Assembly (NCBI GenBank): GCA_937868675.1
Contig: CALMNJ010000561.1
Coordinates: forward strand, 1 to 5,579
Length of the DNA stretch: 5,579 nucleotides
Direction of reading: 5' to 3'
DNA from: an uncultured Bacteroidota bacterium
Lineage (GTDB): Bacteria > Bacteroidota > Bacteroidia > B-17B0 > Aurantibacillaceae
Made by a program: the position numbers and the translations under genes. The notes beneath the pieces were generated by a model, which saw only the letters and a list, made by a program, of their open reading frames with translations, was not told the DNA's origin and searched no databases. Every line of letters begins with the position of its first letter. The stretch's first letter is position 1. Shown one piece after another: positions 1 to 5,570 of the stretch.

Positions 1-33
1 CAGTAAGGATCGCAGAAGTAAGGTTTTTTTCAT
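1..33 (-). CDS. N-terminus of a putative exported protein (partial, runs off the left edge)
   Basis: Reading leftward from an ATG at 33-31, the frame stays open to the window edge and encodes MKKTLLLRSLL. A Met followed by two lysines and then a leucine-rich stretch is the usual start of a Sec signal peptide or lipoprotein signal, so the product is probably exported. That is all that can be seen; the mature protein lies outside the window. The ATG sits 75 nt downstream of the stop of the membrane-protein gene on the same strand, with no terminator-like hairpin between them, so it is probably the third gene of the sigma-factor operon. The bases just before the ATG (CCAAAAC) are A-rich, as is usual for Bacteroidota starts that lack a Shine-Dalgarno. 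It could be a chance ORF because only 11 codons are visible. Confidence 0.55.
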   Translation of the reverse strand, partial: MKKTLLLRSLL

Positions 34-35
34 GT

Positions 36-90
36 TTTGGTTTAGGATATTTGGTTTAGTTTGGTTGTTACGGCGCTTCCTAATTTGGTT
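36..90. repeat. Cluster of four TTTGGTT heptamers in the 75-nt gap before the third operon gene
   Basis: TTTGGTT occurs at 36-42, 50-56, 60-66 and 84-90 (AACCAAA in the direction of the leftward transcript). The first two copies extend to the 10-mer TTTGGTTTAG (36-45 and 50-59), giving a 14-bp period. They lie between the stop of the membrane-protein gene and the ATG at 33. They could be binding sites, an unstructured C/A-rich ribosome-loading leader, or simple sequence drift. Two further overlapping copies occur inside the neighbouring coding sequence (209-220), which weakens a purely regulatory reading. Confidence 0.35.
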
Positions 91-108
91 GAAAGAGACA
101 GCGAAACA

Positions 109-804
109 TTAGTTTGGCCTTTCGCCTGAGTCGCGGTCATCGCTGCCTATTGCGGGTCTGGCTTCGGGGGTTGAGTCGTTGTCCACAATCTCGCTGCGTT
201 TATTTCGTTTTGGTTTGGTTACCGGTTCTGTACGCGCCACTGTGGTGGTTGCAACAGCAGGGGAGGTTGTAAGGGCTGTTGACTGAGTGGTGGTTGCCGG
301 CGGTTGTTTATTCTGAGATGTGAGGGTCGTTGCTGTTGTTGTACCTGGCTTATTTGCATCAGCCGGTTTGATGTTTTCTTCACGCACGATGGAGGGCTGA
401 CTGGCTTTCACCGCATTGTTCTCGCCACCGCCTGTTGAAGGAACTTGAGCCGGGCTCACAGGTATCGGTTCAGGGCTGTGGTTCTCCTGAATTTGTGTGG
501 ACGGGATCACTACATTGTTAGCCGGTGTTTGCGAAGCGTTTTCAGGAACTTTTTTAATATTGATGAAATTGTAAAGAATGAAAGAAAAAACAATAATGAG
601 TACCCCAAAAATAACGGGCACAATGACATTTCGGTTTAGGGGCAGTTGTATATCCGGCATTCGCCCACCGCTGTGCTGGCTGCTTTTGGATTGACAGTAG
701 GTATCAAAACTTGCCCAGGCCTCAACGCCGGGTGTTTCTTCCATATCCTTCAGTCTTACGCGTAGTTTCCGTTCATCAATTTCGTAGGTAAAGTGCGAGC
801 TCAT
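109..804 (-). CDS. Single-pass membrane protein with Thr/Pro/Ala-rich tail, coupled to the sigma factor; possible regulator
   Basis: This 231-residue protein has three visible parts. Residues 1-58 form a soluble N-terminus with a charged helix (DERKLRVRLKDMEE) and the stretch TPGVEAWASFDTY, which resembles the short 'E-x-P-x-x-x-W-x-x-F' segment often found at the cytoplasmic N-terminus of Bacteroidota membrane proteins encoded next to sigma factors. Residues about 59-82 are one strong hydrophobic membrane helix. Residues 83-231 are low-complexity, rich in Thr, Pro, Ala, Ser and Gln, and look disordered, ending in a charged R/K/D/E stretch. No Zn-type anti-sigma motif (HxxxCxxC) and no catalytic domain is visible. 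The start overlaps the sigma-factor stop as ATGA (801-804), so translation is likely coupled. An anti-sigma or sigma-modulating role is inferred from context alone. Topology is uncertain because positive charges flank both ends of the helix (R58; K84, K85). Confidence 0.78.
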   Translation of the reverse strand: MSSHFTYEIDERKLRVRLKDMEETPGVEAWASFDTYCQSKSSQHSGGRMPDIQLPLNRNVIVPVIFGVLIIVFSFILYNFINIKKVPENASQTPANNVVIPSTQIQENHSPEPIPVSPAQVPSTGGGENNAVKASQPSIVREENIKPADANKPGTTTATTLTSQNKQPPATTTQSTALTTSPAVATTTVARTEPVTKPKRNKRSEIVDNDSTPEARPAIGSDDRDSGERPN

Positions 805-1373
805 GCTTTTATGCTTTTAAGGTTCTTTTCTATATTCTTTTGCAGATTATAGCGTGCCTTTTCCAGGTTGCTCTTCACGGTTTCTTCGCTCGATTCGAGC
901 ATTGAAGCGGCATCCCGGATGCTGAGGCCATCCACAACGTGCAAGTTAAATACCAAACGCTGAGAAGGAACCAGTTGCTGGAGCGATTTTATCAATAGCT
1001 CAGTGTCAACATGGTTAAAGTCTATCCACTCATTGTTTTCAAAAAGATTATAGTTCTTGGGAGCGTTGTCGGAAGCATGAACTGTGCTGGAAACGTAGTA
1101 TTCGCTCCGGATGTTTTTTATGAACGTAACGCATTCACCAATAAATTCCTTTTCCAGAAATTCGGCTGGCTGAACACTCTTAAGCTGACGATGTGCCAGT
1201 AGTTTGTTGAGGCCGTTATTAAAAGCGGTATTAAAAAGTTCTTCGGCCTGTTGGTGGTTTTTACTGTAACGTCGCGCAACCGGAAACAACTTCCCGTAAT
1301 ATTTTTCGAAGATCACTTTCCTGATGTTAGCGTCTTTACGCTGCAATAGGGTGCTCAGTTCGTCTGATGACAT
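801..1373 (-). CDS. ECF-like RNA polymerase sigma-70 family sigma factor
   Basis: This 190-residue protein has the two-domain layout of an ECF sigma factor, which directs RNA polymerase to a small set of promoters. Sigma region 2 spans about residues 20-90: the FEKYYGKLFPVARRYSKNHQQAEEL segment (22-46) matches the region 2.1/2.2 pattern with its 'AEEL' helix. The part after residue 55 is divergent and lacks the usual 'DxxR' basic motif. Sigma region 4 spans about 126-182: LVPSQRLVFNLHVVDGLS (134-151) followed by a helix-turn-helix with SIRDAASML and EETVKSNLEKARYNLQ, close to the family's 'LSyxEIAxxLgxsxxTVKSrLxRArxxL'. The link between the domains (about 91-125) is longer and more polar than usual. 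It is the first gene of the leftward operon and overlaps the membrane-protein gene by 4 nt. The ATG at 1373-1371 has no Shine-Dalgarno; the leader is A-rich. Its target genes cannot be told from here. Confidence 0.9.
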   Translation of the reverse strand: MSSDELSTLLQRKDANIRKVIFEKYYGKLFPVARRYSKNHQQAEELFNTAFNNGLNKLLAHRQLKSVQPAEFLEKEFIGECVTFIKNIRSEYYVSSTVHASDNAPKNYNLFENNEWIDFNHVDTELLIKSLQQLVPSQRLVFNLHVVDGLSIRDAASMLESSEETVKSNLEKARYNLQKNIEKNLKSIKA

Positions 1374-1510
1374 TGCGCTTAATGTTTAGTGTTTTGTTTA
1401 ACGGTATTTTCTGTTAAAAGTTTCGTTAAAGGTCGTTTTGGGGCCATTGTGCAAAAAATTCCACGGCTGACCGGGTATTTAGGCAACGACCAACGCGTTT
1501 TTTGCCCCGA

Positions 1511-1543
1511 CAAAAGTAACTAAAACTTCTATGTCTATAGAAA
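1511..1543 (-). promoter_or_regulatory. Candidate Bacteroidota-type promoter for the sigma-factor operon
   Basis: On the minus strand, TACTTTTG (1518-1511) is a full match to the Bacteroidota -7 consensus TAnnTTTG. Twenty-one bases upstream lies TTTC (1543-1540), three of four matches to the -33 element TTTG. Transcription would start near 1504 and give a leader of about 130 nt before the ATG at 1373. The consensus is established for Bacteroides and Flavobacterium; assignment here is by eye, and the imperfect -33 box and the region's T-richness make a chance match possible. Confidence 0.42.
1527..1542. promoter_or_regulatory. 16-bp inverted repeat (TTCTAT-gtct-ATAGAA) within the leftward promoter: possible operator
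   Basis: The arms TTCTAT (1527-1532) and ATAGAA (1537-1542) are perfect inverted repeats around a 4-bp centre. They fill most of the spacer of the candidate sigma-operon promoter and overlap its -33 box. A dimeric regulator bound here would block or tune the promoter. No regulator family is identified, and 6-bp arms do arise by chance in AT-rich DNA. Confidence 0.3.
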
Positions 1544-1559
1544 CTTTTTTCATTCCCCC

Positions 1560-1581
1560 AAAAAAAAAATATTATTTTTTT
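1560..1581. repeat. A10 tract running into an AT-only 19-bp palindrome
   Basis: Ten consecutive A residues (1560-1569) follow a C5 run. Positions 1563-1581 form a perfect odd palindrome, AAAAAAATA-T-TATTTTTTT. With no G or C it would make a poor RNA terminator. It is better read as intrinsically bent or easily melted DNA between the two divergent promoters, possibly acting like an UP element. The structure is directly visible; any function is inferred. Confidence 0.4.
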
Positions 1582-1685
1582 AGTCAAATTATTATTCGTT
1601 TGTAAATCAATTCCATTCATGGTTATCAACTGTTTTCGGTGAATTGCGTTGTGTTTAAAACTTAAGCTGCGTGTTAATTTGTTTA

Positions 1686-1717
1686 TCTGTTTAGCCGGAC
1701 GTTTTTGTATTTATTTG
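1686..1717 (+). promoter_or_regulatory. Weak promoter candidate for nrdB
   Basis: TTTATTTG (1710-1717) differs from the -7 consensus TAnnTTTG at one of six fixed bases. TCTG (1686-1689) lies 20 bp upstream and matches the -33 box TTTG at three of four. Start of transcription would be near 1722, about 60 nt before the nrdB ATG. An alternative -7 box, TTAATTTG (1674-1681), is equally imperfect and has only a poor -33 partner. This is the best-placed candidate but not a strong one. Confidence 0.22.
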
Positions 1718-1782
1718 CATGTGCGTTAACAACACAACAGGGATTTTTTAAGCGGCCTATAACTAATACGAAATTTAAAACT

Positions 1783-2754
1783 ATGACGGAACCGATACTC
1801 GAAGAAAACAAGGACCGATTTGTCCTCTTCCCGATTAAATACAAAGACATCTGGGAATTCTATAAAAAGGCCGAAGCCAGTTTCTGGACGGTCGAGGAGA
1901 TTGATCTGGCTTCTGACGTTTCGGACTGGAGTAATAAGCTAAACGATAACGAACGGCACTTTATTAAACACGTGCTGGCATTTTTTGCGGCCAGCGACGG
2001 CATTGTAAACGAAAATCTTGCGGTAAACTTTCTTAACGAAGTGCAATACCCCGAGGCCCGCTGCTTTTACGGTTTTCAGGTAATGATGGAGAATATACAC
2101 TCCGAAACATATTCGCTACTTATTGATACTTATATTAAAGACCCCGTTGAAAAGGACCGTTTGCTGCACGCCGTTGACACCGTGCCCTGCGTTGGAGAAA
2201 AAGCCCAGTGGGCGTTGCGCTGGAGTGGCAATGGCTCTTTTGCCGAGCGTCTTATAGCCTTTGCTGCGGTTGAGGGCATCTTTTTCTCCGGCTCCTTTTG
2301 CTCCATTTTCTGGCTCAAAAAACGTGGCATGATGCCCGGCCTTACTTTTAGCAACGAACTGATTAGCCGCGACGAGGGTTTGCACTGCGATTTTGCCTGC
2401 CTGCTTTACACGCAATATGTTAAAAACCAGCTTCCTAAAGAAAAAGTAACCCAAATTATTGTGGATGCAGTTGGTATTGAAAAGAAATTTGTGGTGGATG
2501 CTATTCCGGTAAAACTGATTGGTATGAACGCCGACCTGATGTGCCAGTATATTGAATTTGTAGCCGACCGCCTGCTTCAGGCTTTGGGCTGCAACAAGTT
2601 CTTTAACGCATCTAACCCCTTCGATTTCATGGAGATGATATCGCTACAGGGCAAAACCAATTTCTTTGAAAAACGCGTGGCCGAGTACCAGAAAGCCGGC
2701 GTGATGAATAATAAAGAGGAAAACAACGTGTTTAACCTGGATGAGGATTTTTAG
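1783..2754 (+). CDS. nrdB: Class Ia ribonucleotide reductase small (radical-generating, R2) subunit
   Basis: NrdB houses the diiron-tyrosyl radical cofactor that is passed to NrdA to start reduction of NDPs to dNDPs in the cytoplasm. The 323-residue protein aligns throughout with eukaryotic R2. By spacing against mouse R2, the iron ligands are D72, E103, H106, E164, E198 and H201, the radical tyrosine is Y110 (in NIHSETYSLL), the radical-transfer tryptophan is W35 (EASFWT) and the C-terminal relay tyrosine is Y302. The last residues NVFNLDEDF match the R1-binding tail of eukaryotic R2 (FTLDADF). All of this indicates a working Fe-Tyr class Ia enzyme. There is no N-terminal ATP-cone. I chose the ATG at 1783 because the family begins near this point and A-rich bases precede it. 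A TTG 26 codons upstream (1705) keeps the frame open, but its residues are not family-like. nrdA follows after 230 nt. Confidence 0.97.
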   Translation: MTEPILEENKDRFVLFPIKYKDIWEFYKKAEASFWTVEEIDLASDVSDWSNKLNDNERHFIKHVLAFFAASDGIVNENLAVNFLNEVQYPEARCFYGFQVMMENIHSETYSLLIDTYIKDPVEKDRLLHAVDTVPCVGEKAQWALRWSGNGSFAERLIAFAAVEGIFFSGSFCSIFWLKKRGMMPGLTFSNELISRDEGLHCDFACLLYTQYVKNQLPKEKVTQIIVDAVGIEKKFVVDAIPVKLIGMNADLMCQYIEFVADRLLQALGCNKFFNASNPFDFMEMISLQGKTNFFEKRVAEYQKAGVMNNKEENNVFNLDEDF

Positions 2755-2984
2755 GGTTTAACATAAAAAAGGATTTCCTCCAGCCTTCAATTTGTAACTT
2801 TAATAGGCTCGATCTCAACGGTCAGGCAGGGGGATTGCAGCCTCAAACATTAAAAAATTACAGGTTTAATAATTAACCGATGAATTGTTGAAATATTGAA
2901 AACAGGGTCTCCAAAACCGACCATTTTGAAAGTACCTTGTAAGAACAAATTAACTGAGATAAAACTAAAAAAAATTGTAGGCGT
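2755..2984 (+). other. nrdB-nrdA intergenic spacer (230 nt)
   Basis: The gap is long for two subunits of one enzyme. It contains no gene and no hairpin with a T-run that would end the nrdB transcript. It does contain AGGA-tt-TCCT (2770-2779), a 16-bp imperfect palindrome GGTTTAATAATTAACC (2863-2878) and a weak -7-like box (listed separately). The final 30 nt are A-rich (including an A8 run) before the nrdA ATG, which probably aids initiation in place of a Shine-Dalgarno. Confidence 0.6.
2774..2802 (+). promoter_or_regulatory. Possible internal promoter for nrdA
   Basis: TAACTTTA (2795-2802) matches the -7 consensus TAnnTTTG except at the last base. TTTC (2774-2777) lies 17 bp upstream, a short spacing and an imperfect -33 box. 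If used, it would give nrdA its own transcript with a leader of roughly 175-180 nt. The match is weak, and read-through from the nrdB promoter is an equally good explanation for nrdA expression. Confidence 0.2.
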
Positions 2985-5402
2985 ATGTTTGTAATTAAAA
3001 GAGATGGCACCCGCGAATCGGTGAAGTTTGACAAAATCACCGCGCGCATTCAAAAACTTAGCTATGGCCTCGACCCCACCCACGTGGATGCGATTCTTGT
3101 GGCCAAAAAAGTAATTGATGGCGTGTACGACGGGGTCACGACCAGCGAACTGGATAACCTGGCCGCCGAAACAGCCGCCTCTCTTACGGTGCGCCATCCC
3201 GACTACGCGCAGCTTGCCTCGCGCATTGCGGTGAGTAACCTGCACAAAAACACCATTAAATCGTTTTCCAAAACCATTGATGCGCTGTATCACTATATAG
3301 ATCCCAAAAACGGATTGCGTGCATCCCTCGTGGCCGACGATGTGCACCAGATTGTAATGGAGAATGCCCACATTCTGGATTCATCCATTATTTACGACCG
3401 CGACTTTGGTTACGACTACTTCGGCTTTAAAACACTGGAACGTTCGTATTTGCTTAAAATGAACAACCGGGTGGCCGAGCGTCCGCAACACATGATTATG
3501 CGTGTGGCGGTAGGCATCCATAAAAACGACATTGAAGCGGCCATTAAAACATACAACCTCATGAGTGAGCGCTGGTTTACCCACGCCACGCCTACCCTGT
3601 TTAATGCCGGCACGCCAAAACCACAAATGAGTTCCTGCTTTTTACTGCAGGTTAAAGACGATAGCATTGACGGTATTTATGATACTCTTAAAAACTGCGC
3701 CAAGATATCGCAAAGCGCCGGGGGTATAGGTTTGAGCATACACAATGTGCGCGCAACAGGTTCATATATTAAAGGCACCAACGGCACCAGCAATGGCATT
3801 ATCCCGATGCTGAAAGTATATAATGAAACGGCGCGTTATGTGGATCAGGGTGGCGGCAAACGCAAAGGCTCTATTGCTGTTTATTTAGAGCCCTGGCATG
3901 CCGATATTTATGAGTTTCTGGATATACGCAAAAATCATGGCAAGGAAGAACTCAGAGCGCGCGACCTGTTTACAGCGCTGTGGATACCTGACCTGTTTAT
4001 GAAACGTGTTGAGTCGGAAGAAATGTGGAGCCTGATGTGCCCCAACGAGTGCCCCGGGCTCAGCGACTGCCACAGTCAGGAGTTTGAAGACCTTTATACC
4101 AAATACGAAAGCGAAGGCCGTTTCCGCAAGCAGATAAAGGCCCGCGAACTTTGGGCGGCTATTATTGAAGCGCAGATCGAAACCGGCAATCCTTACATGC
4201 TGTTTAAAGACGCGGCCAATTCCAAATCAAATCAGCAGAACCTTGGCACCATTAAAAGCAGCAACCTTTGTACTGAAATTATTGAGTACACAAGCCCCGA
4301 TGAAGTAGCTGTGTGTAACCTGGCTTCGATTGCATTACCAAGATTTGTTGATGAGAAAACCGGAACTTTCGATCATGATAAATTGTTTGAAATCACCTAT
4401 CAGGCAACGATTAACCTCAACAAAATTATTGACCGCAATTATTACCCCATACCTGAAGCTCGTAAGAGTAACCTGCGCCACCGCCCCATCGGTTTGGGGG
4501 TTCAGGGCTTGGCCGATGCGTTTATCCTCATGCGCTTCCCATTCGAAAGCCCGGAGGCAAGGCAATTGAATTCAGACGTTTTTGAAACCATCTACTTCGC
4601 CGCACTCACTGCAAGTAAGGATCTGGCCAAAAAAGAAGGCGCTTACGAATCGTACGCCGGTTCACCCATTTCAAAAGGCATTTTCCAGCACGATATGTGG
4701 AATGTAAAACCAAGCGACCGTTGGGAATGGGATATACTCAGAGAAGAGATTATGAAATACGGCGTGCGGAACAGCCTGCTCCTGGCGCCAATGCCAACCG
4801 CCAGCACCTCGCAAATTTTAGGTAATAACGAATGCTTTGAGCCATACACCAGCAACATTTACACACGCCGTGTGCTGAGTGGTGAATTTGTGGTAGTGAA
4901 CAAACACCTGCTGCGCGACCTGGTGAAACTGGGCATCTGGAACGAGAATCTTAAAAACAAAATTGTAGCTGCCAACGGATCGGTGCAAAACATTCCCGAA
5001 ATCCCTCAAAATATTAAAGAACTGTACAAAACCGTTTGGGAAATAAAACAGCGCACCATAATTGACATGGCTGCCGACCGGGGTGCTTTTATAGATCAGT
5101 CGCAATCGCTCAATCTCTTTATTCAGGATGCCAACTTCGCCAAAATGAGTTCGGCTCACTTCTATGCCTGGAAAAAAGGATTAAAAACCGGCATGTATTA
5201 CCTGCGCACCAAGGCTGCCGCTGATGCGATCAAATTTACAGTAGATCAAAGCGCGCTGGCGCAACCCACATTTGTGCTTGGCAACGAAGACCAACTGGTG
5301 GTTGACCGCGGGCAAGGACATGTACTCAGCTTCGAGGAGCAACAGGCGCAGTTAAGCTGTAGCCTGGACAATCCCGAAGGCTGCGAAGCCTGTGGCTCGT
5401 AA
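2985..5402 (+). CDS. nrdA: Class Ia ribonucleotide reductase large (catalytic, R1) subunit
   Basis: NrdA reduces NDPs to dNDPs using the radical supplied by NrdB. The 805-residue protein closely resembles human RRM1 (792 aa) from end to end. Residues 1 to about 92 are an ATP-cone, the overall-activity switch (MFVIKRDG; D57, whose human equivalent is needed for dATP inhibition). The alpha/beta barrel follows, with catalytic C218, N427, C429, E431 and C444, all at the same numbers as in human RRM1, and radical-relay Y738-Y739 (GMYYLRT). Specificity-site residues D226, R256 (loop 1) and R293 (loop 2) are also present. The end, CSLDNPEGCEACGS, carries the C800-x-x-C803 pair re-reduced by thioredoxin or glutaredoxin. 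The linker at about 752-790 is the main part unlike the human enzyme. The ATG at 2985 gives exactly the family N-terminus and follows an A-rich leader. dATP feedback inhibition is predicted from the ATP-cone. Confidence 0.98.
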   Translation: MFVIKRDGTRESVKFDKITARIQKLSYGLDPTHVDAILVAKKVIDGVYDGVTTSELDNLAAETAASLTVRHPDYAQLASRIAVSNLHKNTIKSFSKTIDALYHYIDPKNGLRASLVADDVHQIVMENAHILDSSIIYDRDFGYDYFGFKTLERSYLLKMNNRVAERPQHMIMRVAVGIHKNDIEAAIKTYNLMSERWFTHATPTLFNAGTPKPQMSSCFLLQVKDDSIDGIYDTLKNCAKISQSAGGIGLSIHNVRATGSYIKGTNGTSNGIIPMLKVYNETARYVDQGGGKRKGSIAVYLEPWHADIYEFLDIRKNHGKEELRARDLFTALWIPDLFMKRVESEEMWSLMCPNECPGLSDCHSQEFEDLYTKYESEGRFRKQIKARELWAAIIEAQIETGNPYMLFKDAANSKSNQQNLGTIKSSNLCTEIIEYTSPDEVAVCNLASIALPRFVDEKTGTFDHDKLFEITYQATINLNKIIDRNYYPIPEARKSNLRHRPIGLGVQGLADAFILMRFPFESPEARQLNSDVFETIYFAALTASKDLAKKEGAYESYAGSPISKGIFQHDMWNVKPSDRWEWDILREEIMKYGVRNSLLLAPMPTASTSQILGNNECFEPYTSNIYTRRVLSGEFVVVNKHLLRDLVKLGIWNENLKNKIVAANGSVQNIPEIPQNIKELYKTVWEIKQRTIIDMAADRGAFIDQSQSLNLFIQDANFAKMSSAHFYAWKKGLKTGMYYLRTKAAADAIKFTVDQSALAQPTFVLGNEDQLVVDRGQGHVLSFEEQQAQLSCSLDNPEGCEACGS

Positions 5403-5427
5403 TTCAGAATAATCATCCTTGATAACT

Positions 5428-5459
5428 AAAAGCCTCTCCATTAACGGTGAGGCTTTTTT
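5428..5459 (+). terminator. Intrinsic terminator after nrdA
   Basis: AAAAGCCTC (5428-5436) pairs perfectly with GAGGCTTTT (5449-5457). The stem can extend past one T-T mismatch by two more G-C pairs (CC 5438-5439 with GG 5446-5447), leaving an ATTAAC loop, and runs into a T6 tract. It begins 25 nt after the nrdA stop. The A4 on the left side means the minus-strand transcript also ends in a short T-run, so it may act in both directions. Confidence 0.93.
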
Positions 5460-5524
5460 ATTTGAGTAAGAAAGCGGGTAAGAGCAGTTTTGTGAGTTTA
5501 TACAAGGAAACAATCCCCCCTAAA

Positions 5525-5570
5525 GGGTTAAAGTAAAAACCCTGAAATCGTGCATACGGTTTTTATTTTT
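5525..5570. terminator. Second, weaker hairpin with T-rich tail in the gene-free right edge
   Basis: AAAAACC (5535-5541) can pair with GGTTTTT (5558-5564) across a 16-nt loop, followed by ATTTTT. A competing hairpin, GGGTT (5525-5529) with AACCC (5538-5542), uses some of the same bases. The stem is A/T-rich and the loop large, so it is a poor terminator on its own; it could be a backup for nrdA or serve a convergent gene beyond the window. No gene is visible on either strand from 5403 to 5579; the longest ATG frame checked on the minus strand (from 5555) stops after 11 codons. Confidence 0.3.

Larger units (their letters stand above)
1374..1782. other. Divergent intergenic region between the sigma-factor operon and nrdB
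   Basis: The 409 nt between the two divergent start codons carry no convincing gene. The one longer leftward frame (1629-1426) has an unusual composition, no family resemblance and spans the poly-A/T tract, so I do not call it. The region holds the promoter candidates, the inverted repeat and the AT palindrome listed separately. I looked for an NrdR-box pair (16-bp palindromes near acaCwAtATaTwGtgt) upstream of nrdB by eye and saw none. Confidence 0.8.

Noticed and set aside
445..639. 64-codon rightward open frame antisense to the membrane-protein gene
   Set aside because: It opposes the low-complexity tail and the membrane helix, has no start signal or family features, and does not fit the operon direction.
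1426..1629. 67-codon leftward open frame in the divergent intergenic region
   Set aside because: It crosses the poly-A/T palindrome and the promoter candidate, has no family-like segments, and its composition (FFFW, frequent R/N/F) looks like translated AT-rich non-coding DNA.
1705..1782. Longer nrdB start at TTG 1705
   Set aside because: The 26 extra residues do not resemble the NrdB N-terminus, the codon is a poor start, and the ATG at 1783 has an A-rich leader and gives the expected length of 323 residues.
1621..1782. NrdR-box pair upstream of nrdB
   Set aside because: Reading the region for two 16-bp palindromes near acaCwAtATaTwGtgt gave no acceptable match; only short AT palindromes such as CTTAAG are present.
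2770..2779. AGGA-tt-TCCT as a terminator after nrdB
   Set aside because: The stem is only 4 bp with a 2-nt loop that cannot form, and no T-run follows.
2850..3371. 173-codon leftward open frame overlapping the nrdA start
   Set aside because: It is antisense to the strongly conserved ATP-cone region of nrdA and to the spacer; its sequence has no recognisable domain and is explained by codon bias of nrdA.
4818..5159. 113-codon leftward open frame inside nrdA
   Set aside because: It lies wholly antisense to conserved catalytic-subunit sequence; it is a shadow of the nrdA reading frame.
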